Shown here: positions 1 through 8,146 of the stretch, in pieces
Position numbering within the stretch: the first letter of the stretch is position 1
Layout: every line of letters starts with the position of its first letter
Program-made: the position numbers and the translations under genes
The notes under the pieces: generated by a model
The model's input: only the letters and a program-made list of their open reading frames with translations
Database searches by the model: none
What the model was told of the DNA's origin: nothing
From: Acidobacteriaceae bacterium
Lineage (GTDB): Bacteria; Acidobacteriota; Terriglobia; Terriglobales; Acidobacteriaceae
Assembly: GCA_031296355.1 (NCBI GenBank)
Contig: JARLFX010000378.1
Location: 1 to 11,648, forward strand
DNA length: 11,648 nucleotides
Direction: 5' to 3'

Positions 1-3000
1 GATGACTATCTCAATACCGGGAGCGGAAGCAATCACGTCTGGCGCGTCGATCCCATAACCGGCGACATTGTAAATATCGCTGGCAACGGCAAGACCAGCT
101 CCATGACAAGCGGCGCATATTGCGCCGGCTCCAGCGGACCGAAAGCCACCAATACCCGCGGCGATGGCTGTCCTGGTCCGGCAGCTTACATGAGCCACCC
201 GCAGCAGGCGCCGGTCTTCGATAGTCTGGGTAACTTCTATATTGCCGACCGCAGCAACAATGTTATTCGCTACTTCAATTACAACAATACGTTCCCCGCG
301 ACGGCTGTCGGCAGTTCAGCAACGCAGATGCTTGCCTTCGCTCATAGCTCGACGACCGTACCGTCCACCACCGCGTTCACGACGCAATCAAACACCGCAA
401 CGACCGAGTACACCGATGCCGGAGGCGATACCTGCAACACCACCACAGGTACACCCGCGGTCAAAGTATGCACTGTCAACGTCAAGTTTCAGCCGTCCGC
501 CGCAGGGCTGCGCGAGGGCTCGGTTGCGATTGGCACAAGCACCGCCACCGTCGCCACGGAGCCGCTTACCGGCATCGGTGCACAGCCGCAACTGACGATT
601 GATCCCGGCACGGTCACCTCTCTCGGCAGCGGCATTCAGCCTCTCGGCGTTTCAGCCGACGAACTGGGCAACATCTATCTCTCTGACGGCACAGGTCATC
701 GCGTGTTGAGCACGACTATCGCAGGTGGCACGGCTACGCCCATCATCACCGGCGTGACCAAACCGACCGCAACAGCAACTGATGCCTTCGGCAACCTGTA
801 CGTCGCAGATATGAGTAACAACAACGTGGTAATGCGCTCCACAGCCGGCGCCATAGCCACCGCGCTCTCCGGCCTCAACGCTCCGCAGGGCCTGGCGCCT
901 GATCTGCTGGGCGGCATGTACGTTGCAGATACGGGGAACAATCGCATCTTGCTGTACTCGCCGGTGACAGGCCAATCGTCCCTGGTAAGCGTCTACCCCC
1001 TGATATTGAACGCGCCAACGGGGATGGCGGTCGATGCGAGCGGAAATCTTTTCATCGTCGATAGCGGCAATCAGCGGCTTGTCGAACTGCCCACTGAGAG
1101 TTCGCCTGTCGTTGTGGCTATACCGGTCGGCGTTGTGCCAACCACGGTTGCCCTGGATCCTGCGGGCAGCCTGTATATCACCGATTCATCATCGAATTCG
1201 CTGTTGCTCATCTCATCTTCCGGAACGTCAACAACGCTGCTCACAGCTCTCGGTACGCCAACGGGTCTCGCAACCGACTCGCGTGGTAATTTGTTTCTCG
1301 CGGATTCCAGCCTGAGTTCGGTCACGGCCTTTAACCGCGCAAAATCTTCCGTGAATCTCGCCACCACAAACATCGGCGATACCACCCTCCCTGCCCCCTT
1401 TACACTCAGCAATACGGGCAATGTAAGCCTGACCCTGTCTACACCTGCATATACAGAAACTGGCAGCGCAGCGGCATTCCCTGCCATGTCTCCGGCCACC
1501 TGCACCGACGGGCTGGTGCTCGCCCCAACCTCAACGTGTACGCAGAGTTTTGTATTCCAGCCAACAACCACCGGAGCGCAGTCTGCATCGGTGACCTTCA
1601 GCACGACATCCGGCGGAAGCGTACCCGTGACTCTTTCCGCGGTTGGCGTCAATATCATCCGAACGTCGGTGACGTTGACGCAGACCTATCCCTCCAGTGG
1701 CAATGCGAACTACGGGCAGACCGTGATTTATACAGTTACTCTAACGCCGCAATCCAATGGCGCCAGCGCGCCCACAGGAACCCTTGTCCTTAACGTTGAT
1801 GGCGCTAAGGCACAGACTGTAACTGTCTCTAACAATCCTTATACGTTCAACCTACCGCTTAAGGTCGGCACCCATGCCATTGCGGTTGCATACAGCGGCG
1901 ATTCGATCTATGCCGGCAACAACGCATCGACCTCCATCACCGTGGACAAGGCTGTCACGGTAACTACTTCTTCCTATCAGCAAACTTCTACAGGTGTCGT
2001 CTTCGCGGCTACAGTGACGCCAGCTACCGTGGGTGCCGTCGCGCCCACGGGAATAGTCTCGATTTACGTTGATAATGCCGTGATCACGACGCTCCCTGTC
2101 GGCAACGGCACAGTGACCGCGCTGGTACTGCTGCAAGACGGCGTGCACACGGTTTATGCTGCATACTCGGGCGATAGTAATTATGGCCAAAGCTCAAGCA
2201 CACCGCAGACGTTCACGTTGACACGCACCGCGACCACTACCTCACTTACAGTCGTCATCTCCCCCGCCGGTACCGGGCTTACACTTACGGCGCTGATTAA
2301 ACCTGCTAGCGGCAACGGAGTTCCTACGGGTACGATCACTTTCACAAATGGCCCGATCACACTCGGCACCGTGCCGGTTACAGCGAGTGGCGCCCAGCTC
2401 ACCACAACAACTACCGCTTACGCCAGCACACTCTTCACCGCCATTTACACGGGTGACGGGGTGTATCAACCTTCCACCGGAGCAGATAATGGTTTTTATG
2501 GCGTACCACCGCTCACCGCCGTCGGTGTACCGAATGGCGGACAGACCGTCACCAATGTAACCGTCATCCCGGTGAACGGGTATTCCGGAACGCTGACGGC
2601 TTCGTGCTCCAATCTACCGGATAACATGATCTGTCGCTTCCTTCCAGCGCTCTTCCCCTTGACCGCCGGAGCTTCGTCAGTCCTGCAGGTCGAGTTCTTC
2701 GCTGGCGTAAATCCTGTGGTTGCCTCAAAGGACGCAGGTCCCTTCAAACTGCTTTCACGGATGGCGCTTGCCCTGCTGCTTTTCGTTCCGGGAATTTATA
2801 TGAAGCGACGCAGCCTCGGTACTATACCAGCGCTGCTGATGATGGCGGTTCTTATGCTTCTCCCGCTGGGCCTGACGGGTTGCGGCCGGTCATTGAAGAC
2901 GCCTGCCGAGACAAACAACACCTATGCCACGCCAGTAGGCGTATACCCTGTAACGTTGACTCTCACCGATGGAACCATCACTCGCAACACGATTATCAAT

Positions 3001-3018
3001 GTTTCCGTCACGCAATGA
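1..3018 (+). CDS. Large secreted NHL-repeat / Ig-like repeat protein, 5' partial
   Basis: The reading frame is open from base 1, so the 1005 visible residues are the C-terminal part and the true start is upstream; the Met at 103 is internal. Order of domains: NHL-like blades (about 1-290), a choice-of-anchor-D-like Ig domain (310-582), six NHL blades (about 640-1332) with the recurring pattern 'P-x-G-(V/L/M)-A-x-D-x-x-G-N-L-(Y/F)-(V/I)-(A/V)-D', a second anchor-D-like domain (1345-1647), and three Ig-like repeats (1660-1950, 1951-2226, 2227-2487). Each Ig repeat has 'APTGT'- or 'VPTGT'-like strands and ends in YSGDSIY, YSGDSNY or YTGDGVY. A further beta domain (2509-2712) leads to two hydrophobic helices (2749-2802, 2824-2877) split by KRR, then LTGCG and a short beta tail. 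NHL propellers and Ig repeats usually bind proteins or glycans outside the cell; no catalytic motif is visible. The role is unknown: surface adhesin or scaffold is inference. Stop TGA at 3016-3018. Confidence 0.9.
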   Translation, partial: DDYLNTGSGSNHVWRVDPITGDIVNIAGNGKTSSMTSGAYCAGSSGPKATNTRGDGCPGPAAYMSHPQQAPVFDSLGNFYIADRSNNVIRYFNYNNTFPATAVGSSATQMLAFAHSSTTVPSTTAFTTQSNTATTEYTDAGGDTCNTTTGTPAVKVCTVNVKFQPSAAGLREGSVAIGTSTATVATEPLTGIGAQPQLTIDPGTVTSLGSGIQPLGVSADELGNIYLSDGTGHRVLSTTIAGGTATPIITGVTKPTATATDAFGNLYVADMSNNNVVMRSTAGAIATALSGLNAPQGLAPDLLGGMYVADTGNNRILLYSPVTGQSSLVSVYPLILNAPTGMAVDASGNLFIVDSGNQRLVELPTESSPVVVAIPVGVVPTTVALDPAGSLYITDSSSNSLLLISSSGTSTTLLTALGTPTGLATDSRGNLFLADSSLSSVTAFNRAKSSVNLATTNIGDTTLPAPFTLSNTGNVSLTLSTPAYTETGSAAAFPAMSPATCTDGLVLAPTSTCTQSFVFQPTTTGAQSASVTFSTTSGGSVPVTLSAVGVNIIRTSVTLTQTYPSSGNANYGQTVIYTVTLTPQSNGASAPTGTLVLNVDGAKAQTVTVSNNPYTFNLPLKVGTHAIAVAYSGDSIYAGNNASTSITVDKAVTVTTSSYQQTSTGVVFAATVTPATVGAVAPTGIVSIYVDNAVITTLPVGNGTVTALVLLQDGVHTVYAAYSGDSNYGQSSSTPQTFTLTRTATTTSLTVVISPAGTGLTLTALIKPASGNGVPTGTITFTNGPITLGTVPVTASGAQLTTTTTAYASTLFTAIYTGDGVYQPSTGADNGFYGVPPLTAVGVPNGGQTVTNVTVIPVNGYSGTLTASCSNLPDNMICRFLPALFPLTAGASSVLQVEFFAGVNPVVASKDAGPFKLLSRMALALLLFVPGIYMKRRSLGTIPALLMMAVLMLLPLGLTGCGRSLKTPAETNNTYATPVGVYPVTLTLTDGTITRNTIINVSVTQ

Positions 3019-3032
3019 GCACGGGCCTTCAA

Positions 3033-3059
3033 CCTGCAGTCACGCCTCTTATCTGCAGG
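3033..3059. repeat. Inverted repeat just after the NHL/Ig gene stop
   Basis: CCTGCAG at 3033-3039 and CTGCAGG at 3053-3059 are perfect 7-nt inverted arms around a 13-nt loop, starting 14 bp after the stop of the upstream gene. A competing shorter palindrome, TCTGC (3052-3056) with GCAGA (3062-3066), shares sequence with the right arm. No T-run follows, so it is not a classical intrinsic terminator; it could protect the 3' end of the mRNA or be chance. Confidence 0.3.
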
Positions 3060-3084
3060 CCGCAGACCTGTGTGATGAAACCAC

Positions 3085-3126
3085 GGCTAAGGCCGCAAAC
3101 TTAATCTCGTTCCTGCGACCTTAGCC
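3085..3126. repeat. Long-arm inverted repeat (hairpin) in the 3019-3199 intergenic region
   Basis: The left arm 3085-3096 (GGCTAAGGCCGC) and the right arm 3115-3126 (GCGACCTTAGCC) pair at 11 of 12 positions, with one C-A mismatch (3093/3118) and an 18-nt loop. The outer eight pairs are perfect. It lies 66 bp after one gene and 73 bp before the next. No run of T follows on either strand, so I call it a hairpin of unknown role: possibly a terminator without a U-tract, an mRNA-stability element or part of a structured leader for the downstream gene. Confidence 0.45.
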
Positions 3127-3142
3127 ACTGCGGGAACGCTGT

Positions 3143-3181
3143 CGGAGAAAGAACATCGCTTCAGGGTTCTTACACTCTCCG
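3143..3181 (+). promoter_or_regulatory. Possible stem-loop in the 5' leader of the GH3-GH50 gene
   Basis: CGGAGA (3143-3148) pairs with TCTCCG (3176-3181), and the directly adjoining AAGAAC (3149-3154) pairs with GTTCTT (3166-3171). This gives 12 base pairs interrupted only by a 4-nt bulge (3172-3175), with an 11-nt loop. The stem ends 5 nt before the AAAGGA ribosome binding site, so if transcribed it would sit directly against the initiation region and could modulate translation or mRNA stability. A regulatory role is inference; no known riboswitch class is recognised and no promoter could be called with confidence. Confidence 0.4.
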
Positions 3182-3186
3182 TCCTG

Positions 3187-3192
3187 AAAGGA
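3187..3192 (+). promoter_or_regulatory. Ribosome binding site deciding a TTG start
   Basis: AAAGGA lies 7 nt before the TTG codon at 3200-3202. It is followed at once by a positively charged n-region, a hydrophobic core and an AQA cleavage site. The combination of Shine-Dalgarno and signal peptide fixes TTG as the start; the next in-frame Met codons lie inside the GH3 domain. Confidence 0.75.
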
Positions 3193-3199
3193 TCACATC

Positions 3200-6100
3200 T
3201 TGCACTCTTGCCGTTGGCTTAGCCGTTACCTTCTCATCCTGTTATTCCCGGTAGCGGTGGCGCAGGCGCAGAGCAGCACGCTGGCCGCGCCTTCTGCGGC
3301 AGAAATCGACGCGCGCGTTGAAAGCCTTCTCGCCAAGCTCCCTCTCGAAAAGAAGCTGGAGATGCTTGGTGGCCACAACGGCTTCTTCATTCACGACGAG
3401 CCCTCTATCGGCCTGCCGCCGTTGCGCATGGTCGATGGGCCCGTCGGCGTGCGCAATCTCGGAGCCTCCACGGCTTACCCCGCCGGCATTGCTCTAGCGG
3501 CTACGTTTGACGCTGATCTGGCCTTTCAGGAAGGCGTTGCCATCGGCCGCGATGCACGCTCACGCGGCGCGCACTTCCTGCTCGGCCCCGGCGTAAATCT
3601 CTATCGCGCACCCATGAACGGCCGCAATTTTGAATACTTCGGCGAAGATCCCTTCCTCGCATCACGCATGACGGTCAACTATATCGAGGGCATACAGAAG
3701 CAAGGCGTCAGCGCCACCGTCAAACACTTCGCTCTCAACAACGAAGAATACGATCGCCACCATCTTGATTCCATTGTGGACGAGCGCACCCTGCGCGAGT
3801 TGTACCTTCCTGCGTTTGAAGCCGCGGTGCGCGAGGCGCATACAGGCGCCATCATGAACTCCTATAACCTCATCAATGGCGTGCATGCCTCGCAGAACCA
3901 GACGCTGAACATCCAGATTGCCAAGCAGGACTGGGGCTTCCCCGGTGTCATTATGTCTGACTGGAATTCGGTCTATGACGGCGTGGCAGCCGCGAACGGC
4001 GGGCTCGACCTGGAAATGCCATCGGCAAAATTCATGACGGCGCAAACGCTGAGTGCAGCCCTGAAGAGCGGCGCGCTTACCCAGGCAACCATCGACGACA
4101 AAGTCCGTCGCATGCTTCGGCTCGCCGTCCGTATGGGATGGCTTGACCATCCTCAAACGCTCGATACACCGAAGGACGATCCTGCCAGCCGCGCGGTTGC
4201 GCGCAAGGTGGCATTGGAATCCATCACCCTCCTTAAAAATGCAGATGATTTTCTTCCGCTGGATGCAAAGTCTATCTGCACGCTCGCAGTCATTGGCCCC
4301 AACGCTGATAAGCCCGTCGTTGGCGGCGGAGGCAGCGCCCAGGTCACTCCCGTCTCTGCTCTCAGCACCCTCGATGCCCTCCGCGCCGCGCTGCCTGCGA
4401 CGGCAAAGTGCCCAGGCGTGGTCTACTCTCGCGGCCTGCCGCCGGTCGAAGAGATCTTCCGCACCACCAGTTTCGATCACGGCATCGCCGAACAGCTCTT
4501 CACTACGCCGCTGCCCTCTACAAAGCCAGACAGCACCCATAATCGCGACCATCTAACGCCCGCAGCAGACCCCTCCAAGACTCCCTCCGCCGCTCACAGC
4601 GGGCTCTGGGTGGCAGACTATACTCCGCAAACCGCTGGCCCTGTTCTCATCTTTGTCGCCACCGGCACGCAGGATTCCGTCATCCTCACCGTCGATGGCA
4701 AGCAGGTGCTTTCCATCTTGAAGCCGGAAGGCCACCCCATCATCTCCACCGTCGTGCCGGGCGACCCGTCGCACCCCTTGCATCTTGAACTCTCTGCCCA
4801 CTTCAGCAAGAACCCTGAGAGCATTGGCCTCGGCCTGCGCCCAGTCGCCACACTCGTCAGCGATGAAGCCAAAGCTCTGGCCGCGAAGGCAGACGCTGTT
4901 CTCATCGCCGCCGGGTACGATGCGCACACCGAGGGCGAAGGCTTCGACCGTTCGTTCACTCTCCCCGGCGGTCAGAGTGAGCTCATCCAGGCAATCGCCG
5001 CGGTCAATCCTCACACCATCGTCGCGGTCGATGCGGGCGGCGGCTTTGAGATGACGCCGTGGATCGATCATGTCCCCGCGGTCTTCCATCTCTGGTATCC
5101 CGGGGAAGAAGGTGCGCCTGCCCTCGCCAGCATGCTCTTCGGTAGCGCAAATCCAGAGGGCCATCTGCCCATCAGCATCGAACGCAGCTTCGCTGATAAC
5201 CCGGCGCATAACTCATACTTCCCGAATGCAGATTCCACGCCCGAGCATCCGCAGATCAAACTCACCGAAGGCGTCTTCCTCGGCTACCGCTACTACGCCG
5301 GCTCGCAGATTAAACCGCTCTTCCCCTTTGGCTATGGTCTCTCCTATACCAGCTTCGGCTTCTCGCATCTCAATGTTGAGAACACGCCGCAGGGTGTCGT
5401 TGTCTCGTTCGACGTAAAGAACACCGGCACGCGTGCTGGAGGCGATGCGGTGCAGGTCTATGTCAGCGACCCCTCCGCCACCGTCAAACGGCCCGTCGAA
5501 GAGCTCAAGGCTTTCCGCAAGGTCCATCTCGCGCCGAAGGAAGCCGCTCATCTTGAATTCACGCTGGATCGCCGCGCCTTTGCCTACTGGAGTGAATCTG
5601 CGCATCGCTGGCAGGTCGATCCCGGCAAATTCACCATCCTTGCCGGCGACGCATCCGATCATCTTCCGCTCTCGGCCGATCTCACTCTGGCTGCAAATGC
5701 CAATCCGTCTCCAGCGGCCCCCGCTGCACCCGCGCCAGCGCCTGCAAAAGCGAGCGCCTCGTTCTACAACGGCACAAAAGAGTACAGCATCTCCATCGAG
5801 GCCACGAAAGTCGATCACGCTGACGGCAAAGAGAGCTGGAGCTCACCGCAAGCGCACAGTACGCGGGTCATCGAGCAACTTGAAGGCTTCGTGTCCAAAG
5901 CCATTCCGACCGACAAGTGGGGTGGCCGCACCGATATCTCAGCGACCGCTACCGGCTACTTTTACACCAAAAAAATTGGCGACCGCTGGTGGGCAATCGA
6001 CCCTGAAGGCCATGCTTACTTCCACATGGCCGTGGTCAACCTCGGCCCCAGCGGATCACCCAACGCCAAAGCTGCTCTCGCCCGTACATATGGCACCTCC

Positions 6101-7117
6101 GAAACATGGATGACAAAGACCCACGCTATGCTGCTCCAGCGCGGATTCAATGGCGCCGGTGCATGGAGCAATCTTGATCTCATCCGCAACTCTTCGTTGC
6201 AGTCCACGCATCCCATCGCCTACACCCTTAATCTTGACTTCATGGCGTCATACGGCAAACAGCGCGGCGGCCTGCACTCGGTTCCCGGACATGCCGGCTA
6301 TTTGAATGATGTCATCTTCACATTCGATCCTAAGTTCCCCGAATTTGTAGATCACGCGGCAAAAGCGCTGGCCCAGTACGCCAATGATCCCGCGCTCTTC
6401 GGCTACTTCTCTGATAACGAAATGCCGCTCAACCGCAGCAATCTCGATGGCTATCTCTCCCTGCCCCATACCGAGCCCGGCTACCTCGCCGCGCAAGCGT
6501 GGATGGACGAGCACCATGCCAGCCATCCCAACGACGATCTGCGCAAGCAGTTTCTCGCCTACGAAACTGATCGCTACTACTCCATCGTCTCTGCGGCCAT
6601 CCACAAGTACGATCCGCACCACATGTATATCGGCTCCCGCATCACCGGCAAGAGCAAGGAGTGCCCTGAGGTATTGCAGTCTCTCGGAAAATACGCTGAT
6701 GCCATCTCGATCAACTACTACAATTCGTGGACGCCGGATGACAAGCTAATGGCCATGTGGGAGCGCGAATCCGGTAAGCCGGAGATCATAACTGAATGGT
6801 ACGTAAAGGGCGCCGACTCTGGCATGCCAAACAAGACTGGCGCTGGCTGGCTGGTGGCAACTCAAGCCCAGCGCGGAGCCTTCTATCAGAACTACGCCCT
6901 CAAACTCATCGAATCAAAATCCATTGTGGGCTGGCACTGGTTCAAGTATCAGGACAACGACCCCAACGATCCACATGCGGAGCTTTCCAACCGCGACGCC
7001 AACAAGGGCATCGTCAATATTAACTATCAGCAATACCTTCCACTGATCGAGCGCATGGGCCAGCTCAACTCCAATGCGTACGCGCTCGCCGATTACTTTG
7101 ACACCCGTGCAAAATAG
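3200..7117 (+). CDS. Secreted bifunctional glycoside hydrolase: GH3 beta-glycosidase fused to GH50 agarase-like domain
   Basis: 1305 residues from a TTG start. Signal peptide 1-23 ends AQA. The GH3 part (about 30-825) shows GRNFEYFGEDP (141-151), KHF (175-177) and GVIMSDW with the expected nucleophile Asp254. An inserted PA14-like domain lies at about 415-548, then EGEGFDR with the expected acid/base Glu580, the GYGLSY motif (711-716) and an Fn3-like domain (about 735-828). A Pro/Ala linker (about 835-853) leads to a second enzyme module (855-1303) resembling GH50 beta-agarases: GDRWWAIDPEG (927-937), GYFSDNEMP with probable acid/base Glu1074, and PEIITEW with probable nucleophile Glu1199. 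Single GH3 enzymes are usually about 700-850 residues, so the extra 450 are a true second domain. All four catalytic acids are present, so both halves are probably active outside the cytoplasm. The GH3 half would release terminal beta-linked sugars; the linkage cut by the GH50-like half is uncertain. First gene of a likely operon. Confidence 0.93.
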   Translation: MHSCRWLSRYLLILLFPVAVAQAQSSTLAAPSAAEIDARVESLLAKLPLEKKLEMLGGHNGFFIHDEPSIGLPPLRMVDGPVGVRNLGASTAYPAGIALAATFDADLAFQEGVAIGRDARSRGAHFLLGPGVNLYRAPMNGRNFEYFGEDPFLASRMTVNYIEGIQKQGVSATVKHFALNNEEYDRHHLDSIVDERTLRELYLPAFEAAVREAHTGAIMNSYNLINGVHASQNQTLNIQIAKQDWGFPGVIMSDWNSVYDGVAAANGGLDLEMPSAKFMTAQTLSAALKSGALTQATIDDKVRRMLRLAVRMGWLDHPQTLDTPKDDPASRAVARKVALESITLLKNADDFLPLDAKSICTLAVIGPNADKPVVGGGGSAQVTPVSALSTLDALRAALPATAKCPGVVYSRGLPPVEEIFRTTSFDHGIAEQLFTTPLPSTKPDSTHNRDHLTPAADPSKTPSAAHSGLWVADYTPQTAGPVLIFVATGTQDSVILTVDGKQVLSILKPEGHPIISTVVPGDPSHPLHLELSAHFSKNPESIGLGLRPVATLVSDEAKALAAKADAVLIAAGYDAHTEGEGFDRSFTLPGGQSELIQAIAAVNPHTIVAVDAGGGFEMTPWIDHVPAVFHLWYPGEEGAPALASMLFGSANPEGHLPISIERSFADNPAHNSYFPNADSTPEHPQIKLTEGVFLGYRYYAGSQIKPLFPFGYGLSYTSFGFSHLNVENTPQGVVVSFDVKNTGTRAGGDAVQVYVSDPSATVKRPVEELKAFRKVHLAPKEAAHLEFTLDRRAFAYWSESAHRWQVDPGKFTILAGDASDHLPLSADLTLAANANPSPAAPAAPAPAPAKASASFYNGTKEYSISIEATKVDHADGKESWSSPQAHSTRVIEQLEGFVSKAIPTDKWGGRTDISATATGYFYTKKIGDRWWAIDPEGHAYFHMAVVNLGPSGSPNAKAALARTYGTSETWMTKTHAMLLQRGFNGAGAWSNLDLIRNSSLQSTHPIAYTLNLDFMASYGKQRGGLHSVPGHAGYLNDVIFTFDPKFPEFVDHAAKALAQYANDPALFGYFSDNEMPLNRSNLDGYLSLPHTEPGYLAAQAWMDEHHASHPNDDLRKQFLAYETDRYYSIVSAAIHKYDPHHMYIGSRITGKSKECPEVLQSLGKYADAISINYYNSWTPDDKLMAMWERESGKPEIITEWYVKGADSGMPNKTGAGWLVATQAQRGAFYQNYALKLIESKSIVGWHWFKYQDNDPNDPHAELSNRDANKGIVNINYQQYLPLIERMGQLNSNAYALADYFDTRAK

Positions 7118-7121
7118 TTAC

Positions 7122-7125
7122 GGAG
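7122..7125 (+). promoter_or_regulatory. Ribosome binding site of the esterase gene
   Basis: GGAG lies 4 nt before the ATG at 7130, inside the 12-bp gap after the upstream TAG stop. The gap leaves no room for a promoter, so the gene is most simply cotranscribed with the GH3-GH50 gene. Confidence 0.6.
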
Positions 7126-7129
7126 ACTG

Positions 7130-8053
7130 ATGCGCCCAACTGTCCGTCATTTCGCCTGCTACATCCTCTTCGCCTTCGCCGCTGCCTCCCTGCACGCACA
7201 GGCTCCCACGCCCACAGCACCTGCGGCACTGGCGAACTACACCACCAAGTCAGGTATCCCGTATACCCAGGGTGCAGCCGGTCCGCTGAAAGCTGACGCC
7301 TACATCCCCAACGGAGCCGGCCCGTTCCCTGCCATCCTTTTCATTCACGGAGGCGGCTGGATCAATGGTGATCGCTATCAGATGATCAAGCTCATCAAGG
7401 AGCTCGCCAATCAGGGCTACCTCGGCTTCACCATCGACTACGACGTTGACCCCGTGCACTACCCAGCTTCGTTCCATGAATCGCTCGCAGCTCTGCGCTA
7501 CATGCGCGATCACGCCGCCGAGCTGCATCTCGACCCTGCCCGTATCGCCGTGGCTGGCAGCTCTGCTGGCGGCGAGCTGGCCGCGCTGGTTGCATTGAAT
7601 CCCGCAGACGTCACCGTTCCCGCCAGCCCTGCAATTACCTCGACCACAAGCACACGGGTACGCGCGGCAATCATTCTGAATGGCGTGCTCGATCTCACCG
7701 CGCTCGGCGACAAGAGTCACATGGTCACCGAATACCTCGGAGGTCCCTGTACATCGCTCCCCGACGTCTGCAAAGACGCTTCCCCACTAAGCCATGTTCA
7801 CGCGGGCGCACCGCCCTTCTTTGTTGGTCATGGCACCGCGGATGCAACCGTGCCCTTTCCCCAGGCTGAAGCCTTTGTAACCGCTCTCCGCGCCAGCAAG
7901 GTTCCAGTTCGCTTCTTCACGGCAAAAGACGGCCCCCATACCTACTGGCAGAAGCCGCAGTTCTTTGCAGACAATCTCAAGGACATCCTGGGTTTCCTAT
8001 CACTTGCCCTCCGTCCGGCGAAGCCTGCCCCGCCTGCAAACCCAGCTCCTTAA
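7130..8053 (+). CDS. Secreted alpha/beta-hydrolase, acetyl-xylan / feruloyl esterase type
   Basis: 307 residues. A signal peptide (1-24, cleavage near LHAQA) precedes an alpha/beta-hydrolase fold of the hormone-sensitive-lipase-like / BD-FAE group. Visible catalytic parts: the oxyanion-hole motif HGGGW (73-77), the nucleophile elbow GSSAG with Ser145, Asp238 in HGTADATVPF and His270 in KDGPHTYW. The full triad in the expected order and a normal family length indicate an active serine esterase. Cys207 and Cys214 could form a disulfide, suiting an exported protein. The tail (about 296-307) is Pro/Ala-rich. It starts 12 bp after the GH3-GH50 stop, so it is almost certainly cotranscribed. By context its likely job is removing acetyl or aromatic acyl groups from the polysaccharide attacked by the neighbouring hydrolases; the exact ester is not readable from sequence, and a carboxylesterase with another substrate is possible. 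Confidence 0.93.
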   Translation: MRPTVRHFACYILFAFAAASLHAQAPTPTAPAALANYTTKSGIPYTQGAAGPLKADAYIPNGAGPFPAILFIHGGGWINGDRYQMIKLIKELANQGYLGFTIDYDVDPVHYPASFHESLAALRYMRDHAAELHLDPARIAVAGSSAGGELAALVALNPADVTVPASPAITSTTSTRVRAAIILNGVLDLTALGDKSHMVTEYLGGPCTSLPDVCKDASPLSHVHAGAPPFFVGHGTADATVPFPQAEAFVTALRASKVPVRFFTAKDGPHTYWQKPQFFADNLKDILGFLSLALRPAKPAPPANPAP

Positions 8054-8074
8054 TCGCTGTTCAGGCGGATAGCT

Positions 8075-8146
8075 GGAGCAGTATCATGGTGCCCTGCAAC
8101 CAAGGCTATATCTTTGATCTCTCTGCCCGCAGTGACGACCTGGTCT
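8075..8146 (+). other. Short inter-gene leader with out-of-frame SD-ATG
   Basis: GGAG (8075-8078) stands 7 nt before ATG 8086, the best-looking initiation site in the gap, but that ATG is in frame 1 and opens a 73-codon frame (8086-8307) overlapping the real gene, which is in frame 2. The frame-2 gene is in the same frame as the preceding esterase, separated only by its TAA stop. Frame-2 start choices are TTG 8114 (weak AAGG at 8102-8105), GTG 8132 and ATG 8147. The frame-1 peptide has no recognisable features and is probably not a real gene, though a translated leader that couples ribosomes to the next start is possible. Confidence 0.3.

Noticed and set aside
103..105. ATG at 103 as the start of the NHL/Ig protein
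   Set aside because: The same frame is open and NHL-like back to base 1, with no ribosome binding site or signal peptide at 103; the gene is 5' truncated by the window.
1660..2487. DNA-level tandem repeat in the Ig-like region
   Set aside because: The repeats are visible in protein (YSGDS-type ends) but the nucleotide sequences are strongly diverged, so this is old domain duplication, not a repeat array.
3085..3126. Calling this hairpin a rho-independent terminator
   Set aside because: The 18-nt loop and absence of a T-run on either side do not fit; kept only as an inverted repeat of unknown role.
3662..4552. Long minus-strand open frame (296 codons) inside the GH3 region
   Set aside because: It is fully antisense to conserved GH3 motifs, its product is Arg/Gly/Ala-rich without domain signals, and such frames arise from GC-rich codon use on the other strand.
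5755..7117. GH50-like half as a separate gene with its own start
   Set aside because: There is no stop before it, no ribosome binding site plus signal peptide at the linker, and the Pro/Ala linker is typical of multidomain secreted enzymes.
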